Below are positions 1-13,470 of a stretch of 64,000 nucleotides of DNA, one piece after another. The translations under genes were made by a program, and so were the position numbers. Numbering within the stretch: position 1 is the first letter of the stretch; every line of letters begins with the position of its first letter. A model generated the notes under the pieces. That model was not told the DNA's origin. It did no database searches and was given only the letters and a program-made list of their open reading frames with translations. Location of the stretch: positions 1,674,001-1,738,000 of the forward strand of contig JAGUCH010000005.1 of the NCBI GenBank assembly GCA_019096065.1, written 5' to 3'. Source of the DNA: Paracyclopina nana. Its lineage: Eukaryota; Arthropoda; Copepoda; Cyclopoida; Cyclopettidae.

Positions 1-3000
1 CTAACTTTGCTCATCAGCTGATGACGTACAACGCGTTGGCGTGTCAGCTCAGCGGTCAACTGAACATGGCTAAAACGAACCGAACTTAACTGATCAAGTA
101 AGGTTGCTGTTTTAGCAAGGTAACTTGACTAAAAATTCGAATATGGGATCGCCCTAATGCCTTAAAAATGACAAATGTTTGATACAGCTCAAAACTGAGG
201 CAAAATTACTTATAGGTATTTTTTTCAAAAATGTTCTTTTTATTATCTAAATGAAATCTGTCATATTTGAGCAATGTTGAGCGAAAGATACTCAAGTAAA
301 ATTGTCTTAATATTTGAGTTTCACCAGTTGAGATTGCCGCACTCATCCAATTAATTACTGCCCTAACTTGACCAGTGTGCGCGCCTTTATTGCGCATGCG
401 CGCAACTTTGTTTTGATTTCGCTCATATTTGGCTTAATTCAGCGTGCGCAGAATTTCAACTATTTATACAGACCCCTGAAGTGTACTACGATGTGTTCAG
501 AGTGGATTCCTGTGTTGTTGACACAAAAAGAAAATGTCTGCATATCATCTGCGAGGCGATATTGTCAAATGTGCATTAATGCAACGCAGACCCCACGTGG
601 TGTGCAGGGAAAAAAATAAGTTGCAACAGTTGGCTAAATTTTGGTAAATTTTGGGAGTTTTGTGTGGATTGCCCGCTGTGGGGCTGCCGATGAAAAACAA
701 GGTTGTTTACCTGCAAACCCTTGCAAGTTGCTATTTGGCCACAGATCAGGCTTTTGAAATAGCTGCCAGGTCACTCAACCCAACCTAAATCAACATGTGG
801 AAAAACCAAAAACTATTCGCTGCTGCACACACAGCATTCCTTAACTATGTGCCAAGGACCTTGGGAAAGCATTTGGAGCTACAAGAGCGCAGATGTTGTC
901 AAGTGCTCCTTTTTCTGGCTAAAATATTTATTTCGCATGGAAAAAGGCTGCTTGCTTGAATCCACCTGATTTATTGCTAATTATAAGCTTTGGCGTACCG
1001 GGTCGCGCGCGAGTCGCGACCAGTGCGCGCGTTGTTTACATTCAGGCCCTGCTGCGCATGCGCATTAATGACACTTACAGACTTATCTCTGTTAGTCATG
1101 TTTTCAATTATAAAAGCAGGTTCTTCCAGCTCGTCATCAATTGGAGCTGAGAGCTTGCTGCTTTCATTACATTGTGGAATTCGGCTTCATGTCATCTTCT
1201 CATTTTGTCCAGGTAATGTTGTCAAACCCTGAGTGCATTGTGCGCCCTTCACCATCTTCCTCAGGGTTGATTGCTTGGCAACTTGCATTCGCGGGCTATA
1301 AAGATTGAGGCAGTTTTTAAAAACCAGAAATCTGCCATCACTTGGAACACTTGCACCATTTTGCTTTCTAGATGACACTCCATTTCATGAAGGGATCATA
1401 ATTCCTGTACCTATGAATAATTGCGATAATCAAGCTTCTCGTTTTACTGCAAGTTGAGCAGCTTTTGGCTACATCACACTGTGGGTCAAATGCCCAATTT
1501 CAAGCATCCCTGTTAAAGTGTATTTCCAAATGTTGGCAGTTATGGGATTTCGGAGAAAAAGATGCTTTTTAGCCCAGTTCGGCCCAGTGTGCACGAGGCA
1601 AAATCCAGCAAGAAATATATTGTGGGGGAGGCAGGGTTCTTTCCTGGGTTGTTTTCTCGGCCATTGAACCATCTTTAAGAAGATAGCAGAATTGCCAGGG
1701 GCGGCTGGCAAAATGGGGTAAACAACCAACTGCAGCCAGCCTAAAAATCCATCAATATTTGGCCAGAAAGCATAACCATATTGTCTGCTGCTGCCATTAT
1801 TATTATCAGGCTATGCGTTAATGATTGATCATCGCAAAAACTCGATCGCGAGTGTGTGCAAAGAACCAAGGGGGAATTTACATAACAATTGCGAACGTTG
1901 TGCAGTAGTAAAAAAAGTGTTGCATTTCAATTTAGTGGTAACGCGAGAAGAGCATGTTTATTTGGGGTGAAATATTACAATGACGAGAGAGAAAATCCGC
2001 CTTTTTTACGCTGTGTGGTTGGCCAAAAAGGCCTAGCGTCACAATTGGTATTCGTAATGAACGGTTGAGGACTTGTCAAAAGGACTGCCAATTAAGTAGC
2101 GTCGTATGTTTCCGTTGCCAACGACCATTTCGTTGCGTAAAATACGCAGAGCTGTGGGAATGTCGTAGATGTTACGCAAGAGGTTCTGATACCTCACTGG
2201 GCTATGCCCATGTACGCAGAAATAGGGTATCAGCACACTGCAAAAAATTATTTACTGATTTTGCGAACTTTAAAATTTGTTATGGGTGATTATTGCCTGC
2301 ATTTCACCACATCGTCTCTCGGCCTTTCAGTGGTGACAGCTGGCCTCGATTCCTTTTCTGGGATGAATACATAGGCTCTCTGAAAATTAATTGGTAAATT
2401 AATTTTAGGTATTTGTGCCCAGATATTGAACTCAAAAAATACCCCCCTTGAATTACTGAAGATGATTTAGATAAGCCCCAGTGAAAATTGGTGAATTGAA
2501 TTTATCTGAATTTTATTAAGTACCTTTCTGATGCTACACTGGGCAAAAATGAATAGGCAATTGAAGAGAAGAAGCTTGGTGATCAATGTCATGGTTGGTC
2601 TTGCTCCAAACCAAGTTTCCTCTTCAGAGTCACATCCCCGAGTGAAAATGAGCTCAAGCAGAAAAGAAAAGAGAGCAAAAAAGCTGCTCTCTTCCCACCG
2701 TTTTTCTATTTTTGGCCTCACTTTTCTCACCTCCTTATTTTCGAATAGCATTTGCCACTTTTGCGTTAGCTTAGACCCAAGCTTAGCAAAAGGTTGCGAG
2801 ATTAACTTGCTGCAGTTGTTGCGATCTTTATCATAGAATTGATCTTAATTAAATTCCCGTTTTTGAGGAAAATCGGTCTGCAGTAGAAAATGTTGCACGT
2901 AGGTTCAGACTTAGCACTGTGTCGCAAGCTTAGGCCTAATCTGGAGGGCATTAGCATTTCCATTATACGAGTAAACATTCGATATTATGCTTTCCTAAAA

Positions 3001-4589
3001 TATGCCGTGAGCCAAAGGCTCAATTCTATTTTAACAAAAAAAGCCTCTTATTAATTGAAGTCACTGAAGCCCAAAATAGCATGAAATCAATAAGCTTTAC
3101 TCTTATAAGATGCATCCCAAAAATAACCTTGGTAACGCAAATATAATTATGCCTTGCTAAAAGTGCCAATTCTAAGCTTTTATTTTTATTATTTTGCTAC
3201 ATGTTAAAGAACTTTCTCTTTTTTTTGCCTTTTGGGGTAAAAATGAAGTTTTTCAAGCTCATCAAGTGAAAGACGTTGGACGTCTGAGAATTTTTTATTT
3301 GAAGGAAGTGAACCTTATTAAAGTGTCTCACAGCCCTTCAGCATAATTAGAGCTGATTATAGCCATGAGTTCTGACAGGGTCATTGATACCATTTTGATC
3401 ATTAGGCTTCTTTTACATCGTTAAAAAAGGGATGTCACCCTTTGAAATTGGTGCCCCCAGCTCAAACACTCACAAAATCATTTTGACTTGCTTTATTAGC
3501 TGTTCAAAGATGGCGTTAGTAATGAAGACTCTTTTGCTAAAAAAATCTTTTAGAGCTTGAATAGATAGGTTGCCTAGTTTTGGTATAGCTTGAATGGAGA
3601 ACATCTAAGCTTTCTTTATTGTGAGAGCCATTTTTGAAACAATCTTGTGAAGCTATCAGCTGCAAAAGCTGTTAGTTCAGGTAAAGTTGGATGCTAGTGC
3701 GCTAGTTGATTCTCTTAGGAGCATATTTGTAAATATCTATTAGTAGTTTGAACTTGTCCATTGACTCAACACTTTTCCTAAATATTTCTATTGACATCTA
3801 ATTTACAGAATGTCATATCAAATATATCAATAAACATTGAGCAATCATGCAATGCAAAAATTATGCAAAAAGAACAGGCCACAAGATTTTTGAGCAACGC
3901 GAGCATATTTCTCCAGTATTGACTTGACTGTAGAGGGGGGAAGCTGTTATAATTTATTTCAGCATCTCATACTTTCTAAGTGATGCGATGATAGAATGCT
4001 GGAAAAAAGCATTCTTCTGACCTGAAGATCCTCTGATAACTATCTCTATCGTTCATTAGATGGCAGATATTCAACGGAAATTATTTCATATCGCCTAATC
4101 CAAAATATCACAGAAAATCACTTCTTATGCTATAAGTAATTGAGCCGTCCATTTCTTCGCAAAGAAGAATAAATGAATAATTGATCAACTCTTACTGATA
4201 CATCTAAGAAATGAGAATATTATTCCATCCGATAATCGATCAAAATAATCCGCCAAAATCCACTCCCAAATTCTGTAGCGCGTTACCTCAAAAAGGAAAC
4301 TTGGATAGAGCTCTTCTATTTTAGATAACGACACCTGTCAAATGTTGTTGCAGTTTGGTGATCTGCCCGAAAAGCCGCAATACAGCGTTACCACTCGTGC
4401 GTGGCCTGCCCAAAAATAGGTGATTTGTGGCGTTTTTTGGCAATTTTTGTCCATTAATTATGGGATTTGTACAATAATGTAGTTCTTTTGCTTTCTACCT
4501 CGTGTTGAGTTGTGTCCACGCGGCGTTTTGGAAAATTTGGAAAATATCTTTGGACTTGTGCTCTTGACAAAGTTGTGACTTTTCCAATC
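1..4589. other. Intergenic region, no gene recognised
   Basis: I see no exon with family similarity here. The stretch is mostly AT-rich. It has GC-rich alternating purine/pyrimidine patches near 380-410 and 1000-1065, and a short AT palindrome at 2383-2406 (10-bp arms, 4-nt loop). Short open frames around 2039-2289 on both strands have no recognisable similarity and lack convincing splice sites. The last part (about 4450-4589) is presumably promoter and 5' UTR of the eRF3 gene, but no TATA box or initiator stands out. Confidence 0.6.
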
Positions 4590-7352
4590 ATGTCTACTTC
4601 GCAAGGAGGCGGGGCTCCAGAGAGTTGGGACCAGGATCCGTTGGCCACGCCCATGTCCAGCCTCAACGTGAACGCGTCAGAATTCGTGCCCTCATTCTTA
4701 CAGAAATCCCCACCATCAGCGAAAACCTCAGAAGAAGACGAAGATATGCAACAAAATAGCAGCCAACATGGTACACTTGTCATTTCTTGTCGAGCAAAGC
4801 ATTTGACAGTTCTATTTACTGTGCTTGTCTGAATTTAAGCCCATTTCAGCTAGAGCAAGAGGCTTAATTTTGAGTGTCAAGTCACATTCTTCTTAGTTCA
4901 TTTACCGATTTCAAAGTTCAACATAGTTTAAAATTGGGCTTGATTTTACCTTGCTCACTCAAATTAAAGCCTTACTTTGATATAAAAAATATCCATCATC
5001 TTGTTTCTAGTTTCGTCATTTGCACAAAACTTATTTATGTCTTAATTTCGAGTGCATCAGCTTTTATTGCACTTTCTACTAAACTTTGCCTTATATCAAA
5101 GCCTCAACGGGGAAAAATCTCTAATTTGTAGCGGTACGCTTCAAAAAGAGTGTCTTTAAAATTTAAAGTTGGAAAAAGTGTTCAAAATAACACTAAGGCA
5201 CTAAATTGAATCTTGAGCGTCTCTTCTAAAAGCATGTTCATGACATTATGATGGTCGAAAAACGGAGCAATTTCAATTTTCAGATTCTCCTATGGAATCA
5301 GGGCCAGCCTCAACCTCAGACAGCCCGCACCAGGACGATGTCAACATGGAGAAAGAGAGCTGGGAGGACGATAACACCGGGTCGGCCTCAGCGGCCACCA
5401 CGCCCGAAGAAGAGGACCCCGAGGCCACTTCGACCTTCGTGCCAGCGTCCAAGCCACGAACAAAGGCCAAGCCTGTGGAGAAAGAGGCCACCACGACCGA
5501 GAAGGAGCACGTCAACGTCGTCTTCATTGGCCACGTGGACGCGGGCAAATCGACAATCGGAGGCCAAATCATGCACTTGACCGGAATGGTTGACAAGCGC
5601 ACGTTGGAGAAGTACGAGCGCGAGGCCAAGGAGAAAAATCGCGAGACGTGGTACTTGTCTTGGTGCATGGACACCAACTTGGAGGAGAGGGAGAAGGGCA
5701 AGACCGTCGAGGTCGGCCGAGGCTTCTTCGAGACGGAAAAGAAACATTTCACCATCCTTGATGCCCCTGGACATAAGAGCTTTGTGCCTAACATGATTGG
5801 TGGGGCTTCACAGGTACACTCATTTTTAAGCCTGCTTTCACTTCATTTTTGCCTTCGAATTCCTTGCATGCTTGAAATTATGCCCACATCTATGCTTAGA
5901 ATAATCCAGATCTTTGGGCTAAAAATTAAAAAGATTGAAGCTTGCACATTTTAATTGAACCCCTCATTATTAGTTTTAGGTGGCAAATTCGATTTTTGAG
6001 TTTTTTGTGAAAAATTCGATAATGTTCTGCTTTGCTCTTCTTTGCAGGCTGACTTGGCCGTCCTCGTGATTTCGGCTCGTAAGGGTGAATTCGAGACTGG
6101 CTTTGAGCGTGGAGGTCAAACGCGTGAGCATGCGATGCTGGTGAAAACGGCTGGTGTCAAGCATATGGTGGTCCTCATCAATAAAATGGACGATCCCACC
6201 GTGAAATGGGACAAAGCCCGATATGACGAGTGCAAGGACAAGTTGACGCCGTATCTGAAGAAAGTGGGATTCAATCCCGCAAAGGACATCAAGTTCATGC
6301 CCGTGTCCGGGCTCACGGGCATTGGCCTCATGGACCCCGTGGGCGAGGTCGCGCCATGGTACACGTAAGCGGCTTTTCCCTCTAAAAACAATCATAATGG
6401 CCTTCAGATTCCAGCTCCTTGAGCAATTTTATATGTCAAGTGATTTTTTTCCATTCCAGAGAGGAGCCTTTCATTCCATACATAGATTCACTGCCATCAC
6501 TCAAGCGCAACGTGGATGGCCCCTTCATGATGCCCATCGTTGACAAGTTCACTGACATGGGCACCGTGGTCATAGGCAAGGTGGAGTCTGGCGAGTGTGA
6601 AAAAGGCCAAAGCTTAGCCATCTACCCCAACCGAACAGAGGTGAAGGTCGACCAGCTGTGGTCGGATGACATCGAGGTCACCAAGGTCTGCTGTGGCGAG
6701 AATGTGAAGGTCAAGCTAAAAGGCGTGGAAGAAGGCGAAATCACACCTGGATTCGTCCTGTGTGACCCAACCAACCCCATCAAATCTTGCAAAATCTTCG
6801 ATGCACAGGTAGAATATTCAGCATTCTTCAAAACTAGTTCAACTTTACTTTTGATTTGGAACAAATATTGGTTTACACCTATTAAAATGTCCTTAATGTC
6901 ACTCCACGTAATTGAGGCCTCATTCAATCAGCATTGTTTTTTTTATGGAAAAATAAAATTGGACCTCACTTAATTTCCAGGTGGTTGTGTTGGACTATAA
7001 GAGCATCATTTGCCCCGGAAAGCAATTCGTCCTCCACCTTCAGGCCATCATTGAAGAGGTGACCCTGAAGGCTCTCATCTGCCTCGTTGACAAGAAGACT
7101 GGGGAGAAATCAAAAACGCGGCCACGATTCATTAAGCAAGACCAGATTGCCATTGTACGGTTTGTCTCTGACGACGTCATTTGCATGGAAACATTCAAAG
7201 ATCATCCACAGCTAGGCCGATTCACGCTCAGAGACGAAGGTAAATGAAAAGTCACTGACATACTTGTTTATATATCCTGAATTAACAATTCTCATTTTTT
7301 TTTTGTAGGAAAAACAATCGCCATTGGCAAGGTGCTCAAGCTGGTGGAGTGA
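4590..7352 (+). CDS. Eukaryotic peptide chain release factor eRF3 (GSPT-type GTPase)
   Basis: eRF3 is the cytosolic translational GTPase that works with eRF1 to release the finished peptide at stop codons. Six exons give 559 residues: 4590-4770, 5284-5813, 6048-6364, 6460-6808, 6981-7239 and 7309-7352. All junctions are GT/AG and in phase. Residues 25-36 (LNVNASEFVPSF) form a PAM2 motif, the poly(A)-binding-protein contact site typical of eRF3. An acidic Ser/Pro-rich linker follows. The GTPase domain shows the G1 loop GHVDAGKST (about 143-151), the eRF3 signature WYLSW, DAPGH (about 221-225) and NKMD (about 282-285). EF-Tu-like domains 2 and 3 follow, ending in the family pattern GRFTLRDEGKTIAIGKVLKL. 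The ATG at 4590 was chosen because it lies just before PAM2; the upstream in-frame GTG at 4512 is not a likely start. It lies tail-to-tail with the receptor gene downstream. An AATAAA at 7915-7920 could serve its 3' end. Identification is firm. Confidence 0.96.
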
Positions 7353-8008
7353 AATTAAGGACATTTTTCTATATACTAATCTATATTTACTCGAAAGAAG
7401 AAGATGACCGAAACTAGTTTATGAGAACGGAAAATCTCAGCAGAAGACAACATTATGGGCAAGTGATACTTCGAAGAATAGACAATTCAATCTCGATCGG
7501 GCCGCATAAAGAAAAACACTACTACAACAATTTAAATGTCCTTACAACTACTTCTACTACTATTATTATTTTTGCTACAACAAAGCCAGCAAGTACGTCA
7601 TCAAAAGCCGATGATTTTCCTCCTGATTATTCGGTTTATGCTACACACATCTCTCAGCAACTTTTTGATGGCAACGGCCATTCGACTACAAATTGACCCG
7701 CTAAGCTGGTCAAACCATACTTTTCTCGTTTTCTTTTTGCCATCTTTTTGTTATTGCAAATTTGAGGTGGTGATCATTTAATGATCATCAGTATCGCTTC
7801 TGCAACATAACATGGAGAAATCAATAATAAGAAGAAGTGGGGAAAGTCAGAAGTCTCGAGATTTTTGCATTTTTTTACCCACTGTGCTGTGGACTTTGTT
7901 CATTTGCTTCAGAAAATAAAGAAAAAACGAGATGGAACGGAATCAACGTCAATTTCTTTTTATATATTATATATAGTTTCACTATATACAAAAAAATCCA
8001 ATGCTTTT
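7353..8008. other. Convergent intergenic spacer, eRF3 / receptor 3' ends
   Basis: The spacer lies between the stop codons of two convergent genes and probably consists of their 3' UTRs. A plus-strand AATAAA lies at 7915-7920. Near 7955-7985 there is a TA-rich run. No canonical minus-strand AATAAA was found for the receptor gene. No coding signal was seen. Confidence 0.55.
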
Positions 8009-9988
8009 TCACAGCATATTGGTGGTCTGCGTCTTGGAAATGTTTGAACGTTGACTGAGGATTTCATCACTTTTGTAATTGTCCATCTTGAGTTCTTGCT
8101 TCTTCTCATATCTTCCTTGGGTGCCAAGAATGGTTCGCACTATTTTCAGCCCACCTTGCCTGTATTCACCCACAAAGCTGAAATACAGGATTGGATGTGC
8201 GAAGAGGGGAATGTAGGTGGACCACACGAGCAAAATTTCATATTCCATCTCATAGGCCAACACATTGAGCTGTTTGAAGCCCATGGCAGCCTCGATGAGG
8301 CCTTTGAGCTGCAAAATGTCAATGGCTGATCTGGAGATCATGAAGACCACAAAAGTGAGGCCAAGGATCTTGAAATGGCGCTTCCATTTGGCATTTTTCG
8401 TCTCTCGGTAGCAAGTCAAGCAGAACATGACCACCATGATGACCACAGTGAACAAGTAGCAAATGATCAAGAAGGACAAGGTGAAATTGAATCCCGGATC
8501 ATTGACTGTCGCGCTATAAGGATTTTTGAATGGGTCGGCAGGGATGTAGCAGCCTGGTCTAGAAGGGATGTTTCGTCCTCGGGCCACGGATTCGGGCGCG
8601 TCGGGCCTGTACTCAACCACCATGGCAGCTGGAACTCCAATGCCCAAGGCCAACACCCAAGTCAGCCCAAGCAGCCAATAATGCCAAGTGTGGTACCTAA
8701 ATAAAACATATTTTTAATTCCTCATGTAGGTGGCGCTAGTGTCTCCTATAGGGGCTGCACGGCAGTGGGCTGAATTGGCCTGCAGTGAATACACAATTCT
8801 TACCTGGGCTCATCATAGAAAATCAAGTCTTCCTCATCCTCTTCTTCCATAAACTCCCAACCTCCACCAGGGCTGTTACGTCCAGGATAATCCAAACTGG
8901 CAGCCTCCCAAAGGTCCATATCTTCATCAGCCTCATGTATAGGGCTGGAGGCTGGACCTCCAAATTGGCTGGGATACTGTGGCCTCTTTCCGGAAGGAGT
9001 GGAAGTAGCCAGTCGGCCTTCAATGGAGCCAGTGACAGATCCTGGTCTTTTCGGAGGAGTGTTTTGCAGCATGGTTGGCCTCTGAGGCCGGAACGCGCTT
9101 TGGTTTCCCTGTGGCGTAGGTTTCCTATACCCATCCACTGATCCTGCCACTGAAGGTGCTCTGCTTCCTCCAGATCCTTGTCCATATCCTCCACCTTGGC
9201 GACTTGGAGTCCGGCTATGCGGAGCCCGATTGTTGGGCGAGTTTGACCGCGATCTTCCATTATTTGCAGGCGGAGATAGATACATGTTGGGATTATTATT
9301 TCCATTGTTGCTGAGCCTGCTTGGAGTTCTGCTATGCGAAGGAGCCCGTAAATGTTGATTTGTTACTGACGGAGGCCGCGAGCCCATTTGCGAGGCCGGA
9401 GGTGATCTGATGTTGATGATTTCTTCCATGGGCATTTGCTCCATTCCCAAGGTGTCTTCCAGCTTGGGGAATTTCCTCGTGTACAAAATAATCGAGAAAA
9501 TGATGATGAGGATGGCATATTCTGCGGCCATGGCGTAGTCCAAAAAGGCCGAGAATTTGCACATTACGTAACCGGAGGTGAACGCTCCTGCATTTACAAT
9601 GTACCTATGAAAAATAAGCTACTTTTATTGATGCTTCAGACCAACTAAATACATTAAATTTGCACTTCTTTGGCTATAGGTTTACTCAGGAAATTAAATA
9701 TTCTTACCAATCAATGCAAATTGGAATGAGTATAAGTGCCACAATGAGATCTCGTATGGAAAGCATGAAGAGGACCAAATGCGGCATTCTCTTCATCGTC
9801 GCCCAATTGCTGATGAAGGAGCTCAAAAAGGTCAAATTGAGGCCGAGGCCAGCGACGAGGGTCAACCCGAGTAAAGCTGCGTAGCCCCATCTATGGTACG
9901 CAAATTGGGTAGTGAAAATATCAGGATTCGAAATCGGGGATTGCGGATAGCGATCCTCGTTACCGGCCCACGCGCGGTAAAAGAACAT
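8009..9988 (-). CDS. Atypical class A-like G protein-coupled receptor with a long second intracellular loop
   Basis: Three exons, read from high to low coordinates (9708-9988, 8804-9604, 8009-8696), give 589 residues. Junctions are GT/AG with phase 2 at both, and the first ATG is at 9988. Seven hydrophobic segments are visible. Class A landmarks include Asn51 in TM1 (GLGLN), Asp80 in TM2 (SIRDL), Cys109 at the start of TM3 and Trp374 in TM4. TM7 has HPILY in place of NPxxY. The DRY position at the end of TM3 reads YTR (135-137). TM6 lacks the CWxP pattern. Between TM3 and TM4 about 220 residues are inserted (about 141-361), rich in Ser, Pro, Gly, Asn and Arg, with an acidic end (EEEDEEDL). 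It is a plasma-membrane receptor by topology. I do not recognise the ligand or subfamily, so no symbol is given. The exon structure is well supported; the functional class is moderately certain. Confidence 0.85.
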
Positions 9989-11779
9989 TTTTCTAGACTT
10001 TTTTGGGGGCGTTGAACATTGCCGAGAAATGCACTAATATGCCTAGGATATCTATATTTTGATACACTAATAATACTTCTGCACACTTGTTTTGAAAGAG
10101 GCAAGCTTTCAGCTGCCAGGTATAAAGGTATACTGTAATGCTATAGATGCATGCCGCGCCCAAGCCAAACTTCCTCCTTCTTCTACCTGATGCAGGCTAT
10201 TGCAGTGTCAGGATTGATCAGCCCAATGCAGGGGAAACTTCTACTTGCGAAGCTTGCGACAATTTTGCTGGGTCACCCTGTATGCTTTTGCTGCAACTAT
10301 GTAGCACTATTCGCCATATCATGTCAAAAACCAGCCAAGCATGCTTCATTTTGCATGTCTATCAATTTTGTGACTGCTTCATTTTGCTTCATTGCTCAAT
10401 TTGCAGTTTAATCTTAAGTGATGAATGAAACCTGTGAATACCCTGTAATTAGAGCAATTAATAGGTTAGAGAGCAATTAAATTGGTTTACACTCTCGCCT
10501 TTTGTGTATAGTAGTGATTCATAATTTCAGGTTATAACTTGGATATACGGTTTTAGTCTACAGAATATTGAGACTGTTTACTGGCCCAAGATGATCTATA
10601 GTAATAAGGTGAGTTCTTGTCGCTGCTTTACTATAGCACACAGTCTGACTGAGCTGTGGTAGGCTTCAAGACAAAATTTCAATAGAATTCTGTGGATTTC
10701 ACTTCCAAAAATTTCCATAACCAGCCTTAAATTATCAAAAAGTGCCCAAATTGCATACTTTTTTAGAAAAGACAGAACTTATCTAGGAGCTCTGTTGAAG
10801 ACGCGTGAGATTAGCCCGCTTGCTTCCATGATTGACACGTCACTTGAGCTCACGCGCTATGTAGTAAGAACTACTAGCGCCACCTAGGCTAAGACAAACA
10901 GATTTGGTGATTTTAGCATGCAAAACTTGCGTCAAGAACTCACTTACGAGACCCCCCTGTACTGGCCATACACGGGTTAAGAGTACACGTTATTAGTCTA
11001 GAGGTGTATCGGGCTAAGGCCCGAGTCCGAAACCATTTCGGGCCCGAGCCGGGCCGATTTTCAGAAAGCCCAATTGAGCCCAAAGTAGCCACGAGGACAT
11101 TTTTTGCAATTCCCGAAAGTGTTCAAATTCAGAAAAAAACTAATCTAATCATGAGCTAAAGCAAAAAAACTTTTTAAGCAAATTGCTGAGATTGAGTTTT
11201 CCTGCATTTGCATATCCGTCTGTTAAAAAGTAAAAACTAAAAAGGTGATTCTCCAATAAAAAGTGATAAAACTTATTTTCGTATAAACTATATGCCGCCG
11301 CACACGCCACTAAGCTAGAAGAACCAATTCATCCAAAAAAAAAAGTAGTTAAACAAATTAAAAAGGCCATTATTCAAATACTTATATAATTACTACAAAT
11401 AGTTTTCAGCAAGTGCTTAAAAATAACATTACTCGGCCCGATGGTAGAAAGCTTCTCTAGTTAGTAGTTAGTACAATTAGTTGCACTTTAGGTCGAGGTG
11501 TATCGAAAGTCCCGATCCCTAATTCTGGCCGTAGAGAAATAAGACATCAGTCAGTGCCAGGCAGATTTCAGGAGGCCCGAAAGGTTTATCCATAGCTTTC
11601 CTTACAACTAAGCCTCGACGAGATCTCCAGTTCTATACATCCAATATGTTGTAGTAATCAAACAACATATAATGCGCTAATTGAAATTTTTATTGCTCTC
11701 GTCAAGAAAAAAGAAAGTCAACGACATCGTTTCAAGTCTTAGCATGAAAAACATACATCTCTAAATTGAAAAAATTTGT
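9989..11779. other. Intergenic region between receptor and histone H3
   Basis: The first part is presumably promoter and 5' UTR of the minus-strand receptor gene. No convincing TATA/initiator pair was found. From about 10400 to 10990 nothing was recognised except one copy of a dispersed AGRTGGCGCY-type motif at 10876-10885. A possible hAT-like element remnant at 10999-11459 is listed separately. The stretch 11460-11779 leads into the 3' end of H3. Confidence 0.5.
10999..11459. mobile_element. Possible hAT-like non-autonomous element remnant
   Basis: The left edge TAGAGGTGTATCGGGC is followed by repeated GGCCCGAG / CGGGCCGAT stretches, the style seen at ends of many hAT transposons. The right edge holds CTCGGCCCGATGG and ends in CTCTA, which mirrors the TAGAG start. 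There is no transposase frame inside. No exact 8-bp target duplication is visible, and a second AGGTGTATCG copy at about 11495 in the same orientation makes the boundaries uncertain. Treat as tentative. Confidence 0.25.
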
Positions 11780-11795
11780 GGCCTTCAAAAAGGCC
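11780..11795 (-). promoter_or_regulatory. Histone H3 mRNA 3' stem-loop
   Basis: On the minus strand this reads GGCCTTTTTGAAGGCC, a 6-bp stem with a 4-nt loop, 26 nt downstream of the H3 stop. It matches the stem-loop bound by SLBP that directs cleavage of replication-dependent histone mRNAs without polyadenylation. It is followed by CACAAA. Confidence 0.9.
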
Positions 11796-11820
11796 AGTTA
11801 GTAAGGCTTGCTTAGGTAGT

Positions 11821-13411
<1,591 letters not shown>

Positions 13412-13454
13412 GCAGCTCTTGTGCTTGTCCTACTTCAATAGTACAAAGACCAAC

Positions 13455-13470
13455 GGCCTTTTTTAAGGCC
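13455..13470 (+). promoter_or_regulatory. Histone H4 mRNA 3' stem-loop
   Basis: GGCCTTTTTTAAGGCC forms a 6-bp stem with a 4-nt T loop and is followed by ACAAAA, the standard cleavage context. It is the SLBP-binding processing signal for the H4 mRNA. Confidence 0.92.

Noticed and set aside
2039-2289. Opposed short open frames that look faintly protein-like on both strands
   Set aside because: No recognisable domain, no consistent splice sites, and length within chance expectation for this composition.
4512-4589. N-terminal extension of eRF3 from an upstream in-frame GTG
   Set aside because: The start would be non-ATG, the encoded residues are not eRF3-like, and the ATG at 4590 directly precedes the conserved PAM2 region.
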